Shown: positions 18,654 to 30,044 of the stretch, piece after piece
How the letters are laid out: the number at the start of each line of letters is the position of its first letter
How positions within the stretch are numbered: position 1 is the stretch's first letter
Assembly (NCBI RefSeq): GCF_000687915.1
Contig: NZ_JHZY01000002.1
Coordinates: forward strand, 1,612,001-1,676,000
Direction: 5' to 3'
Length of the DNA stretch: 64,000 nucleotides
Origin: Leeuwenhoekiella sp. MAR_2009_132
Lineage (GTDB): Bacteria; Bacteroidota; Bacteroidia; Flavobacteriales; Flavobacteriaceae
Program-made: the position numbers and the translations under genes
The notes under the pieces: model-generated
What the model was told of the DNA's origin: nothing
The model's database searches: none
The model's input: only the letters and a program-made list of their open reading frames with translations

Positions 18654-20051
18654 ATGAAAAAATTTGCAAGCTTACTGTTTGTTGCCATCTTAGGTGGTGG
18701 TATTACTTTAGGAGCATATAAACTCCTGGAAGAAAACATTCAACATGACGTGACAAGCGTTACAACTTCTTCAAAATTTAGTCCGGTTACATATAATGGT
18801 ACGCCTTTAACCAGTACCAATGCAGATTTCACAGAAGCTGCAGACCGTACGGTACACGCAGTTGTACACGTTAAAAATGTACAGATATCGAGACAACCTC
18901 GTAGTCTTCAGGATTTATTTTATGGTGGTGGCGAGATGAAAAAAGGACTCGTAGGTGCTGGTAGTGGCGTTATTATTTCTGCAGATGGCTATATCGTCAC
19001 TAATAACCACGTAATTGATGGCGCTACAGAACTTGAAGTCTCACTTAATGATAATCGCACCTTTAATGCTGAAGTTATAGGCGCAGACCCTAAAGCAGAT
19101 ATTGCATTAATTAAAATTGATGCAGATGGTGAGTTGCCCTATCTTCCTTTTGGAAATTCTGATAATGTGCGCATAGGAGAATGGGCCCTTGCCGTAGGTA
19201 ACCCGTTTAATTTAACCAGTACGGTAACAGCTGGTATCATCTCAGCAAAGGCTAGAGATTTTAATGAACTGGATGGTAACCCACAATCCTTTTTACAAAC
19301 AGATGCTGCGATTAATCCCGGTAATAGCGGTGGTGCATTAGTTAATATTAATGGTGAGCTGATAGGTATAAATACTGCTATAACCTCTCAAACAGGAAGC
19401 TATGTTGGTTATGCTTTTGCTGTGCCCTCAAACAATGCCCGTAAGATTGTTGAAGACATTATGGAATATGGCGATGTTCAACGCGGTATTTTAGGGATTT
19501 CCGGAGGAAGTTTAAACCCGAACCTTGCTAATGATTTGAGTATTGACACCGTAGAAGGTGTATATGTAGGTGATGTAGAAATAGATGGAGGCGCTGATAA
19601 AGCCGGACTAAAAAAAGGTGATATAATTACAAAAATTGACAATGTCGTCATTAGAAAATTTTCAGATCTTACTGGCTATTTAGGATCTAAACGTCCTAAT
19701 GATGTTGTAGAAGTTACCTATACCCGAGGCAGCGACACTAAAACAGCTTCAGTAAAACTTCTTAAATATTCTTCTTTTGTTATTCAAAAACCAGGTTTAG
19801 AAGTTCGTGAAATTTCAAAAGAAGCATTAAAAGAATATGGCGTTAAAGAGGGCGTAGTTATAGCACAGGCAACTAATGATCAATTAAAGCGATATGATTT
19901 AAGCGGTATTGTTATTACTGCCATTGATGACAAAGTTGTTAAAACAATTGATGATGTGAAACGTGCAGTATCAAATAAGGCACCTAACGAGGCGATAAGT
20001 ATTAGTTTTGTTAGTAAAGGTGGTGAGAGAAAACAAATTATATTTCAATAA
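18654..20051 (+). CDS. htrA: HtrA/DegP-family periplasmic serine protease
   Basis: A 465-residue envelope protease/chaperone for misfolded proteins. Residues 5-21 form a signal or membrane anchor. The trypsin-like domain contains the triad H119 (TNNHV), D149 (DPKADIALIK) and S225 (NPGNSGG). Two PDZ domains follow, one near 275-370 (KAGLKKGDIITKID) and a second, more diverged, near 375-465. The Q-linker-like segment RSLQDLFYGGG after the anchor matches the LA-loop region. It is monocistronic, ending in a strong terminator. Family and catalytic competence are clear; DegP versus DegQ subtype is not resolved. Confidence 0.95.
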   Translation: MKKFASLLFVAILGGGITLGAYKLLEENIQHDVTSVTTSSKFSPVTYNGTPLTSTNADFTEAADRTVHAVVHVKNVQISRQPRSLQDLFYGGGEMKKGLVGAGSGVIISADGYIVTNNHVIDGATELEVSLNDNRTFNAEVIGADPKADIALIKIDADGELPYLPFGNSDNVRIGEWALAVGNPFNLTSTVTAGIISAKARDFNELDGNPQSFLQTDAAINPGNSGGALVNINGELIGINTAITSQTGSYVGYAFAVPSNNARKIVEDIMEYGDVQRGILGISGGSLNPNLANDLSIDTVEGVYVGDVEIDGGADKAGLKKGDIITKIDNVVIRKFSDLTGYLGSKRPNDVVEVTYTRGSDTKTASVKLLKYSSFVIQKPGLEVREISKEALKEYGVKEGVVIAQATNDQLKRYDLSGIVITAIDDKVVKTIDDVKRAVSNKAPNEAISISFVSKGGERKQIIFQ

Positions 20052-20074
20052 AAGCATAAGTAATTATTAGTTTT

Positions 20075-20108
20075 AAAAGCTCTTCTTAACAGGAAGAGCT
20101 TTTTTTTT
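20075..20108 (+). terminator. Terminator after htrA
   Basis: A perfect 11-bp stem (20075-20085 with 20093-20103) and a 7-base loop are followed by an uninterrupted T run to 20108. Confidence 0.9.
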
Positions 20109-20285
20109 GACTCAGAAATTATCTTTTATATATCTAGTTTATTTAAATAATAAGTTAAACATCCTATAGTAGGGACCTATCATTTACTATTACAAATAAA
20201 ATAGTACCTACCTTAAATGTGATAGACATCTTATTTAATATGCTCAATTATTAAAATCAAATACGTCTTTACACAGGTAATTGAT

Positions 20286-20293
20286 TATTTTTG
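20286..20293 (+). promoter_or_regulatory. -7 promoter element for the coiled-coil protein gene
   Basis: TATTTTTG matches TAnnTTTG and lies 66 bases before the start codon at 20360. No exact TTG is present at 17-23 bases upstream, so the -33 half is unsupported. Confidence 0.5.
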
Positions 20294-20359
20294 CGGATAA
20301 AATATACTAAGAAGGAAAGCATCTCGTTTTCCCAGAAACAGAAAAACGATTAGCCAAAA

Positions 20360-20974
20360 ATGAATAAATTAAGACTTAGTCTAGTATTTGCATTTGTTGC
20401 ATTCTCAGGCCTAACTGCTCAAGAAGTAGAAACTACTGAAGTTCAGGGACCTAAAATAAATACAATAAATCAACAATTTGAAGATTTATATAATGATTCA
20501 AATAGTTGGGAAGATTACAAAAACATCAAAAAAGGTGATTTTATAAAATTGCAGAAAAATGCAGTGGATAGTATTTCAAATTTAAAAACTGAAATTGCGA
20601 GTCTGCAGGCAAATATAGATTCTCAAAAATCTGAGGTAAATCAATTGAATGATTCCTTAGTGGAAACAAAGAGCACATTAGCTTCAACCATTGAGGAGAA
20701 AGATTCTATTTTCTTCTTTGGAATACCTATGAGTAAAGTAGGTTATATGACAATGATGTGGGCTATTGTAGGGGTTCTTGCTTTGGGTCTGGTACTATTT
20801 ATTTATAAATACAAAGGTAGTAACGCACATACTCAGGAAGCTCGCAAGAAACTAAATGAAACAGAATTAGAATACGATGAGTATCGTAAAAAAGCACTAG
20901 AAAAAGAACAAAAAATGGGCAGAATGCTGCAAGATGAGCGCAACAAAGCTTTAAAAAATACTAAAAACAATTAG
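20360..20974 (+). CDS. Secreted/membrane coiled-coil protein, unknown function
   Basis: A 204-residue protein. It begins with a cleavable-looking signal peptide (SGLTA-QEVE), continues with a short domain (INQQFEDLYNDSNSWEDYKNIKKGDF), a heptad-rich coiled coil (about 75-115), one transmembrane helix (about 126-148, MTMMWAIVGVLALGLVLFIY) and a charged, helical cytoplasmic tail. Nothing in it resembles a methyltransferase, although homologues beside trmD may carry that label by proximity. It lies 54 bases before trmD and may be cotranscribed. Function not recognised. Confidence 0.8.
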   Translation: MNKLRLSLVFAFVAFSGLTAQEVETTEVQGPKINTINQQFEDLYNDSNSWEDYKNIKKGDFIKLQKNAVDSISNLKTEIASLQANIDSQKSEVNQLNDSLVETKSTLASTIEEKDSIFFFGIPMSKVGYMTMMWAIVGVLALGLVLFIYKYKGSNAHTQEARKKLNETELEYDEYRKKALEKEQKMGRMLQDERNKALKNTKNN

Positions 20975-21028
20975 TGCTTCTTCGACCTATTTTATTTTTA
21001 ATTTAAAAGTTTAGACCTACTGTAAATT

Positions 21029-21706
21029 ATGCGCATAGATATTATTACCGTAGTTCCCGATCTTTTAAAGAGTCCTTTTGAAGCTTCTATAATGCAACGC
21101 TCAATTGCAAAAGGCCTTGTAGAAGTTCATTTTCATAATTTACGTGATTATACAGACAGTTCCTATAAACAGATAGATGATTATCAATTTGGCGGTGGAG
21201 CCGGTATGGTTATGATGATTGAGCCTATAGACAAATGCATAAGTGCATTAAAAGAAGCTCGTGATTATGATGAAATCATATATATGACTCCAGACGGTGA
21301 AACTTTAAATCAGGGTATTGCCAATCAAGTCTCACTGCTTAATAATGTTATAATACTTTGTGGTCATTATAAGGGCGTAGATCAGCGTGTACGAGATCAA
21401 TTTATAACCCGTGAGATTTCTATAGGTGATTATGTTTTAAGTGGTGGTGAATTAGGTGCTTTAATACTATGCGATGCAGTAATACGGTTAATACCCGGAG
21501 TATTAGGCAATGAGACTTCAGCCTTAACAGACTCTTTTCAAGATGATTTATTAGCTCCACCAGTTTATACGCGACCGGCCGAATATAAAGGATGGAAGGT
21601 TCCAGATATTTTAACCTCTGGGAATACCCCTAAAATAGAAGAATGGAGAGAAGAACAAGCCTATAAACATACTCTTAAGCGCAGACCAGACCTTTTGAAA
21701 GACTAG
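21029..21706 (+). CDS. trmD: tRNA (guanine-N1)-methyltransferase TrmD
   Basis: Methylates G37 of tRNAs reading CNN codons, preventing frameshifts. The 225 residues form the SPOUT trefoil-knot domain: [66 protein letters not shown] and LDSFQ-type [17 protein letters not shown]. Length is standard. It is followed by rplS, as in many bacteria, but a good promoter lies between the two genes. Confidence 0.97.
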   Translation: MRIDIITVVPDLLKSPFEASIMQRSIAKGLVEVHFHNLRDYTDSSYKQIDDYQFGGGAGMVMMIEPIDKCISALKEARDYDEIIYMTPDGETLNQGIANQVSLLNNVIILCGHYKGVDQRVRDQFITREISIGDYVLSGGELGALILCDAVIRLIPGVLGNETSALTDSFQDDLLAPPVYTRPAEYKGWKVPDILTSGNTPKIEEWREEQAYKHTLKRRPDLLKD

Positions 21707-21739
21707 TAGTTTTACTTTCAAAAAAATACACCTATAAGA

Positions 21740-21769
21740 TTGTGAGATTTAAAATTAATCTTAAATTTG
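21740..21769 (+). promoter_or_regulatory. rplS promoter
   Basis: TTG at 21740-21742, a 19-base spacer and TAAATTTG at 21762-21769 match both halves of the Bacteroidota promoter. Transcription would start near 21775, giving a leader of about 65 bases before rplS. Confidence 0.8.
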
Positions 21770-21839
21770 CAACCTGTTAAGAATAACCTCTGGCGATGTA
21801 CGTGAATGTTGCTTTTATAAAATTTAAAAAATCTTAAAA

Positions 21840-22190
21840 ATGGAAGATTTAATCAGTTTTGTACAAAACGAATTTGTAGAGAAAAAAGAATTCCCAGAAT
21901 TTGGAGCTGGAGACACCATCACTGTGTATTATGAAATACGTGAAGGAGAAAAGAAACGTACACAGTTCTTTAGAGGAGTTGTTATTCAAGTACGTGGTAC
22001 TGGAGTAACCCGCACTTTTACTATTAGAAAAATGTCTGGTACTGTAGGTGTTGAGCGTATATTCCCAATCAACTTACCTGCACTTCAAAAAATCGAAATA
22101 AATAAGCAAGGTAAAGTACGTAGATCTCGTATTTACTACTTTAGAGGTCTTACTGGTAAGAAAGCTAGAATTAAAGAAGTTAGAAAATAA
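21840..22190 (+). CDS. rplS: 50S ribosomal protein L19
   Basis: A 116-residue large-subunit protein located at the 30S-50S interface. The family signature FPEFGAGDTITVYYEIREGEKKR and the segment RKMSGTVGVERIFPINLPALQKIEI are complete, as is the basic C terminus (RRSRIYYFRGLTGKKARIKE). It has its own promoter and a strong terminator, so it can be transcribed alone as well as with trmD. Confidence 0.98.
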   Translation: MEDLISFVQNEFVEKKEFPEFGAGDTITVYYEIREGEKKRTQFFRGVVIQVRGTGVTRTFTIRKMSGTVGVERIFPINLPALQKIEINKQGKVRRSRIYYFRGLTGKKARIKEVRK

Positions 22191-22211
22191 TTCTAACTCC
22201 TGTATATTTAC

Positions 22212-22243
22212 AAAAATGCCTCTATATATAGAGGCATTTTTTT
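22212..22243 (+). terminator. Terminator after rplS
   Basis: A perfect 13-bp stem (22212-22224 with 22229-22241) closes on TATA and ends in a T run. The symmetrical A/T flanks could also work on the other strand. Confidence 0.9.
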
Positions 22244-22572
22244 ATACCTTCATTTCAGAAATTAACAAAAGTTAAAAACCTATGTTCATAAGATGTTCAT
22301 AATAAATATCTAGCAATACTATATCGATATCGGAATTTTATAGTATCTTAGTATAAGTTTAAAATTTAGTAATGCCTTTGCTTATTCTGAAAAGCATTAT
22401 TTGTTGCCTATATAGTTATGAAGCACTTAAAACGTGTTCAGAATTTAAAAAATTTATAAATGTATAGGATCGGGATTAATTAATTAATTCCTATGTATTG
22501 ATTTACGGTGCAAGTACTAATATTCTTGCTAAAGAACTTAAAGGGTTCACCGGTAAAAAGTCAAGCCATTTG
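22244..22572. other. Non-coding stretch between rplS and an orphan terminator
   Basis: About 330 bases without a credible gene. It is AT-rich and contains no complete promoter match. Near the right end one plus-strand frame is open from 22480 to a stop at 22585 without an ATG; its translation ends in ILAKELKGFTGKKSSHLKLY, vaguely like the last helix of AraC-type regulators (LxKxLKxxTGK). This could be a gene remnant. The alternative is a small non-coding RNA ending at the hairpin that follows. Neither is established. Confidence 0.4.
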
Positions 22573-22613
22573 AAGCTCTATTAAGATTATTTTAATCTTA
22601 ATAGAGCTTTTTT
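22573..22613 (+). terminator. Strong orphan terminator
   Basis: A perfect 17-bp stem (22573-22589 with 22593-22609), a 3-base loop and a T run. No protein gene precedes it after the rplS terminator, so it implies a transcript arising in the preceding non-coding stretch or is left over from a lost gene. Confidence 0.85.
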
Positions 22614-22704
22614 ATTAAAAAACAATTAATCTAGATTATAATCTTTATTCCCTATATCAGTGGCATTAAGAACAAATTAGGTGTTAAAATCTGCTATAAA
22701 ATTC

Positions 22705-22712
22705 TATATTTG
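22705..22712 (+). promoter_or_regulatory. -7 promoter element for icd
   Basis: TATATTTG is a full TAnnTTTG match followed by C, as in the strongest Bacteroidota promoters. The -33 position has GTTA rather than TTG. The leader to the start at 22826 would be about 107 bases. Confidence 0.55.
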
Positions 22713-22771
22713 CAGACCGAAAAAATTATTAAAATCTATTTGAGATTTTTAAATATTATATAGAGGATTAA

Positions 22772-25051
<2,280 letters not shown>

Positions 25052-25071
25052 CTGCATTTTATAATCTAAAT

Positions 25072-25108
25072 AAAACGGGTTTTGAAGTAACTTCAAAACC
25101 CGTTTTTT
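25072..25108 (+). terminator. Terminator after icd
   Basis: A perfect 16-bp stem (25072-25087 with 25091-25106) with a very small loop and a trailing T run. Confidence 0.9.
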
Positions 25109-25180
25109 ATTGATCTCAATTTTAATTTTTACAAACGGATAATGTCTATTTAAATTAAAGTAAGGCTTCTCTCAAAAAAC

Positions 25181-25213
25181 TTGTGATTTAATGCCTTAAG
25201 TCTCTTATTTTTG
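25181..25213 (+). promoter_or_regulatory. Promoter of the TonB-dependent receptor operon
   Basis: TTG at 25181-25183, a 22-base spacer and TATTTTTG at 25206-25213. The spacing is at the long end of the accepted 17-23 bases. It leaves only about 5 bases of leader before the TTG codon used as start of the receptor gene. Confidence 0.6.
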
Positions 25214-25223
25214 AAAAAAAAAC

Positions 25224-27590
25224 TTGATCAAGAATTCTTTTATTTTATTCCTGTTATTAGGAATAATATCCGTCAGCTGGAGTCAGAATAACCATACCTT
25301 AAGCGGTATTATTACTGCAGCTTCATCTAATGAAACATTAATAGGTGTTAACGTTTTGGTGCCCGAATTAAATACCGGAGCTGTCACTAATGAATATGGC
25401 TTCTACTCGATCACCTTGCCAGAAGGGTCGTACGACATTCAAATTAGTTTTATAGGTTTTAATTCAATTTCAAAAGCAATTAATCTTTCTGAAAATACAA
25501 AGTTAAACTTCAGCTTAGCAGAAGCTACTGAAACTTTAGATGAGATAATAATTGAAGAAAACATTGAGAAACTAAGCATCAGAAAACCTCAAATGAGTGT
25601 AAATGCATTAACGGCATCAACGATTAAACAAATTCCTGTTGTTTTTGGTGAGGCAGACGTTATAAAATCTATTCTACTTTTACCGGGAGTCACAAGTGCC
25701 GGCGAGGGCGCAAGTGGCTTTAATGTAAGAGGAGGCGCTGTAGATCAAAACCTTATACTTTTAGACGAGGCTATAATTTTTAACTCCTCTCATTTATTTG
25801 GTTTCTTTTCTGTGTTTAATCCAGATGCGATTAAAGATTTAAAACTTTATAAAGGTGGTATTCCTGCTCGTTATGGCGGCAGAGTATCTTCAGTGCTCGA
25901 TATTTATCAGAAAGAAGGAAACAGTAAAGAGTTTCACGCTAATGGTGGTATTGGTGCTATTGCAAGTAGACTACTGGTTGAAGGTCCTATCGTAAAAGAC
26001 AAATCTGCCTTTTTAATAGGTGGTAGAGCCTCCTATGCGCACCTTTTTTTACCCCTTTTTGATTTAGATAATAAGGCGTATTTCTATGATTTAAATGCAA
26101 AACTGAATTATAAACTAAACGAAACTAACAATTTTTACTTATCTGGCTATTTTGGTAGAGACCTTTTTAGCGTCAATGAAAGTTTTGTAAATGTTTATGG
26201 TAATGCTACTATAAATTTAAGATGGAATCATATTTTCTCAGACAAGCTATTTTCTAATCTTTCACTCATCTACTCCGACTATTATTATGGTCTTGAGCTT
26301 GATTTTGTAGGATTTCAATATGACTCGGGTATTCGTAATTTTAATTTAAAGTATGATTTTCAGCATTATTTAAATAACAATCTAAAATTAAGCTACGGTA
26401 TAAATAATATATATTACCGCTTTAATCCTGCTACTATTGAGCCTAATAGACCAGACTCTGGCATTGTACCGTCACAGCTTACCCATAAATTTGCAAATGA
26501 ATTTTCGGCATATATTGAAGCAGAGCAAGATATTACAAGCAATCTAACCTTAAGATATGGGGTAAGACTGAGTCATTTTACAAGACTTGGTCAAGATTCT
26601 TTTTCTAGATACGCAGATGATAGTCCACTTATTTACAATGATAATCTAAAGATTTATCAACCGGCAACTCCTACAGAAATAGAAACCAATACCGGCACTT
26701 TAGCCACGTTTACAAACCTAGAGCCGCGTGCTTCGTTATCTTATACATTGAACAATTCAAGTTCTGTAAAAGCGAGTTATAATAGAATGGCTCAGTATCT
26801 ACATTTAATATCAAATACAAATTCTCCTACTCCACTTGATGTTTATGCTCCTAGCGGACCTTACTTAAAGCCACAAATTCTTGATCAGTATGCATTAGGC
26901 TATTTTAAAGAACTAGCTGATGGCGATTATTCTATAGAGACTGAAGTGTTTTACAAAGACGTGCAAAACAGACTTGATTATAGAAATGGTGCGCAGCTTA
27001 TCGCTAACGATGCTATTGAAGGCGAAGTTCTTGTAGGTAAAGCCCGCGCCTATGGGTTAGAATTTTTAGCACGAAAAAATGAAGGTGACTTCACCGGCTG
27101 GTTAGCTTATACATTGTCACGTAGTGAACAGCAAACTCCCGGTCGTTTACCCGGTGAAGTAGGAATTAATAATGGAAATTGGTATGCTTCAGCTTATGAC
27201 AAAACCCACGATATAAGTGCTTATCTAAATTACAAGGCGAGTAAAAAATGGAACTTTAATGCAAATTTTGTCTTTCAAACCGGGCAACCTACAAATTATC
27301 CCGTAAGTCAATCTAGCTTTCAAGGTTTGATTACTTCAAATTATGGCATGCGTAATCAGGAACGGCTACCATCTTATAATCGATTAGATATTTCGGCTAC
27401 ACTTACACCTTCTAGAAATATTGATCGAAAGGTACAAGGAGAATGGGTATTTAGTATTTATAATGTGTATAACCGTATGAATGCTGCATCAATTAACTTT
27501 AGACAAAATGAAGATACAGGAGTTAATGAAGCCGTTAAAACCTCAATCTTCGGAATTTTACCTTCTGTAACATATAATTTTAAATTTTAA
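25224..27590 (+). CDS. TonB-dependent outer-membrane receptor
   Basis: A 788-residue outer-membrane receptor. It has a signal peptide (residues 1-20, ending SWSQ), a CarboxypepD_reg-like domain (about 23-108, HTLSGIITAASSNETLIGVNV...TNEYGFYSITLP), a plug domain (about 130-240, with GFNVRGGAVDQNLILLDEA) and a beta-barrel. The start is a TTG at 25224, since an in-frame stop lies four codons upstream and no ATG precedes the signal peptide. It overlaps the following DUF4249 lipoprotein gene by one base, a common pairing in Bacteroidota. Substrate unknown; the pair differs from SusC/SusD in size and partner. Confidence 0.93.
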   Translation: MIKNSFILFLLLGIISVSWSQNNHTLSGIITAASSNETLIGVNVLVPELNTGAVTNEYGFYSITLPEGSYDIQISFIGFNSISKAINLSENTKLNFSLAEATETLDEIIIEENIEKLSIRKPQMSVNALTASTIKQIPVVFGEADVIKSILLLPGVTSAGEGASGFNVRGGAVDQNLILLDEAIIFNSSHLFGFFSVFNPDAIKDLKLYKGGIPARYGGRVSSVLDIYQKEGNSKEFHANGGIGAIASRLLVEGPIVKDKSAFLIGGRASYAHLFLPLFDLDNKAYFYDLNAKLNYKLNETNNFYLSGYFGRDLFSVNESFVNVYGNATINLRWNHIFSDKLFSNLSLIYSDYYYGLELDFVGFQYDSGIRNFNLKYDFQHYLNNNLKLSYGINNIYYRFNPATIEPNRPDSGIVPSQLTHKFANEFSAYIEAEQDITSNLTLRYGVRLSHFTRLGQDSFSRYADDSPLIYNDNLKIYQPATPTEIETNTGTLATFTNLEPRASLSYTLNNSSSVKASYNRMAQYLHLISNTNSPTPLDVYAPSGPYLKPQILDQYALGYFKELADGDYSIETEVFYKDVQNRLDYRNGAQLIANDAIEGEVLVGKARAYGLEFLARKNEGDFTGWLAYTLSRSEQQTPGRLPGEVGINNGNWYASAYDKTHDISAYLNYKASKKWNFNANFVFQTGQPTNYPVSQSSFQGLITSNYGMRNQERLPSYNRLDISATLTPSRNIDRKVQGEWVFSIYNVYNRMNAASINFRQNEDTGVNEAVKTSIFGILPSVTYNFKF

Positions 27591-28399
27591 TGCGCACCTT
27601 TATAAAATACACAGCAATTGCAATTTTTACAGGGCTTATAACCGGTTGCCAGGAGACGATAGATGTAGATTTACCACAAACGGAAGAGCGACTGGTGGTA
27701 GATGCATTAATGCGCATTCCTCAATCTAATTCTAATTTTGTAAGAGCTTATTTGCGACTCACCTTGACTACTGGTTTTTTTGAGGATACGATACCTACCG
27801 TAAATGATGCAATTATTAATTTAAGAAGCAACACAGAAACCTTTAGACTTAATTTAGATGGAAATGGGTATTATAGCGCGATGGTTCCGCGAGATCAAAT
27901 TACTAACGATGAGATGACGCTTACCATCTTTTACAAAGATGAGATTTACAGATCTAATACCCGTTTCATTGCTTCGGTACCTTTGGACAATTTATCTCAA
28001 GGAGATGGCAGTTTGTTTTCTGGTGACGAAACTGAAGTTGTGGTAACTTATACAGATACTCCAGACCAAGATAATTATTATCTTTTTGATCTCGATCAAG
28101 GGCAGTATTTAACTAGTGAAGATACTTTTTACAAAAATCAGCAGTTTTCTTTTTCTTATTTTTACGATGAAGTTAAACCGCAGGATACCCTTAATGTTGA
28201 GCTTATAGGCATTACTAAACCTTTTTTTGATTATATGAGCATAGTTATTAATCAGTCGGGTTCTGCTTCGGGCAATCCTTTTGCTGCACCACCTTCAGAA
28301 ATAAGAGGAAATGTCATTAACGATACAGACGAAGCTCATTATCCTCTAGGTTATTTTGCTATAGGTGAAAGCTTCAGTGATCAAATAATTATAGAATAG
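27590..28399 (+). CDS. DUF4249-family lipoprotein
   Basis: A 269-residue lipoprotein with the lipobox ITGC (Cys20) followed by QETIDVDLPQTEERLVVDALM, the typical start of the DUF4249 family. A beta-rich body follows. Family members are regularly encoded directly behind TonB-dependent receptors, as here with a one-base overlap (TAATG), and are thought to be surface or periplasmic partners in uptake. No ligand can be named. The protein is somewhat shorter than many relatives but has no sign of disruption. Confidence 0.85.
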   Translation: MRTFIKYTAIAIFTGLITGCQETIDVDLPQTEERLVVDALMRIPQSNSNFVRAYLRLTLTTGFFEDTIPTVNDAIINLRSNTETFRLNLDGNGYYSAMVPRDQITNDEMTLTIFYKDEIYRSNTRFIASVPLDNLSQGDGSLFSGDETEVVVTYTDTPDQDNYYLFDLDQGQYLTSEDTFYKNQQFSFSYFYDEVKPQDTLNVELIGITKPFFDYMSIVINQSGSASGNPFAAPPSEIRGNVINDTDEAHYPLGYFAIGESFSDQIIIE

Positions 28400-28451
28400 A
28401 CTTTTACAAATTTTTCGGCATTAATATAAACAGAAATTAATAGCATTTTAA

Positions 28452-29264
28452 ATGAATTTCACTAAAGTTACAGAGCAAGACTCCACATATAGAAATTTGG
28501 AAAAAATGAGTATTTCTGAAGTATTAACCTCCATTAATACAGAAGATAAAACTGTACCTCTTGCTGTTGAAAAAGCTATGCCGCTAATTGAAAAATTAGT
28601 CAGCAAAGTAGTCGATCAACTTAAAGCAGGTGGGAGACTTTTTTATATGGGAGCAGGTACCAGCGGAAGATTAGGAGTTGTGGATGCCTCAGAATGCCCG
28701 CCTACTTTTGGGGTTCCGCACGAGTTAGTTGTGGGGTTAATTGCAGGAGGAGAAGCCGCTATTCGCAAAGCCGTTGAATTTGCCGAAGACAGTACAATAC
28801 AAGGTTGGTCAGATTTACAAAACTACGATATAACATCTAAAGATTTTGTCATAGGCATTGCAGCTTCAGGCACGACGCCTTATGTATTACACGCATTAAA
28901 AGCGTGCAATGAACGTAATATACCCACAGGGAGCATAACGTGTAATGCCAACTGCCCTATTTCATTAGAAGCAAAATACCCTATTGAAGTAATTGTAGGT
29001 CCAGAATTTGTTACCGGAAGCAGTAGAATGAAAGCGGGTACTGCCCAAAAACTAGTGCTTAATATGATTTCTACGACTACTATGATACAGTTAGGTAAAG
29101 TAAAAGGCAACAAAATGGTAGATATGCAATTGAGTAATGACAAGCTTGTAGATCGTGGTATACGTATGATACAGGCAGAGCTAGACATAGATGCAAAAAA
29201 TGCCGCGCAATTATTAGAAGAATACGGCTCTGTACGTGCAGCCATAACTAATTATGTAAAATAA
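28452..29264 (+). CDS. murQ: N-acetylmuramic acid 6-phosphate etherase
   Basis: Cleaves the lactyl ether of MurNAc-6-phosphate, releasing GlcNAc-6-phosphate and D-lactate in peptidoglycan recycling. The 270 residues contain the SIS domain with GAGTSGRLGVVDASECPPTFG and the catalytic glutamate region IAGGEAAIRKAVEFAEDS, plus TGSSRMKAGTAQKLVLNMIST. It is about 30 residues shorter than the enteric enzyme, lacking the C-terminal extension, which is usual in this phylum. It overlaps the DUF6095 gene by one base. No MurNAc kinase or transporter is nearby. Confidence 0.95.
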   Translation: MNFTKVTEQDSTYRNLEKMSISEVLTSINTEDKTVPLAVEKAMPLIEKLVSKVVDQLKAGGRLFYMGAGTSGRLGVVDASECPPTFGVPHELVVGLIAGGEAAIRKAVEFAEDSTIQGWSDLQNYDITSKDFVIGIAASGTTPYVLHALKACNERNIPTGSITCNANCPISLEAKYPIEVIVGPEFVTGSSRMKAGTAQKLVLNMISTTTMIQLGKVKGNKMVDMQLSNDKLVDRGIRMIQAELDIDAKNAAQLLEEYGSVRAAITNYVK

Positions 29265-29488
29265 TGGGAACTGACAAAGAAGCTTTAGTAAAAGGTGTAC
29301 AAACTATGGCAATGTCGCTGCTGTTTATGTTTTTAGGACCCGGTCTTATATATCAGGCTTTTAAAAATCAAGAGCATCCACTTTATATTCCTGTATTAAT
29401 TTTAGGAGGTGTAGCCGCAATACTAGCTATCTACTTTGGGTTTAAAGGTATAAACCGAATAATGGATTCTATGTTTGGTAAAAAGTAA
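29264..29488 (+). CDS. DUF6095-family small membrane protein
   Basis: A 74-residue protein with two transmembrane helices (about 12-32 and 42-60) and a basic C terminus. It resembles the flavobacterial DUF6095 family, which is often found behind murQ. The one-base overlap with murQ points to translational coupling. Function unknown. Confidence 0.78.
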   Translation: MGTDKEALVKGVQTMAMSLLFMFLGPGLIYQAFKNQEHPLYIPVLILGGVAAILAIYFGFKGINRIMDSMFGKK

Positions 29489-29531
29489 ATATCTGTAAAA
29501 GTCTAAGAACATTTTTATAGATGGAAACATA

Positions 29532-29564
29532 AAAAAAGCCTTTGCGATTAGCAAAGGCTTTTTT
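29532..29564. terminator. Bidirectional terminator
   Basis: A perfect 14-bp stem (29532-29545 with 29551-29564), a GATTA loop and A/T runs on both sides, located between the convergent DUF6095 and rpmE2 genes. Confidence 0.9.
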
Positions 29565-29584
29565 ATATATACTATTGAAAACGC

Positions 29585-29836
29585 TTATTTAGCGAATTTC
29601 TTGTACTTGTTCTTGAACTTATCTATACGACCAGCTGTATCTACTAATTTAGATTTACCGGTGTAGAATGGATGTGATGATCTAGAAATCTCCAGTTTTA
29701 CCAACGGGTAAACTTCACCTTCTACTTCTATCGTTTCTTTTGTATTAGCAGTAGATTTAGTTAAAAACACATCATCGTTAGACATGTCTTTAAATGCTAC
29801 TACTCTAAAATTTTCTGGATGTATCTCTTTTTTCAT
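29585..29836 (-). CDS. rpmE2: 50S ribosomal protein L31, type B
   Basis: An 83-residue ribosomal protein. The start is the ATG at 29836 ([18 protein letters not shown]), which fits the family length; the frame is open for 26 more codons, but these cover the promoter. The type B features are the internal [42 protein letters not shown] region and the lack of the zinc-binding cysteines found in type A L31. It is a single-gene unit with its own promoter. Confidence 0.96.
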   Translation of the reverse strand: MKKEIHPENFRVVAFKDMSNDDVFLTKSTANTKETIEVEGEVYPLVKLEISRSSHPFYTGKSKLVDTAGRIDKFKNKYKKFAK

Positions 29837-29872
29837 CGTAAAATGCTTTAAAATCTGCTGAATTTTGAGGTG

Positions 29873-29902
29873 CAAATTTAGAAATAAATTATTACCTAAC
29901 AA
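29873..29902 (-). promoter_or_regulatory. rpmE2 promoter
   Basis: Read on the minus strand: TTG at 29902-29900, a 19-base spacer and TAAATTTG at 29880-29873, followed by C. Both halves match, and spacing is the same as at rplS, another ribosomal protein gene. Leader about 30 bases. Confidence 0.8.
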
Positions 29903-30044
29903 GGCTATTCGCAATAATATTTAACTTTTATTCAAAAAAGAAAATAAATGTAACATAATGTCCCTTATCTCTACTTATGTATTACTAAAAATATAGGTGT
30001 ATTTATACCTAAAACGTACTTTTACAAACTAAATCTTAACTAAG

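Noticed and set aside
29837..29914. N-terminal extension of L31
   Set aside because: The extra 26 codons overlap the promoter and the ATG at 29836 gives the canonical L31 start.
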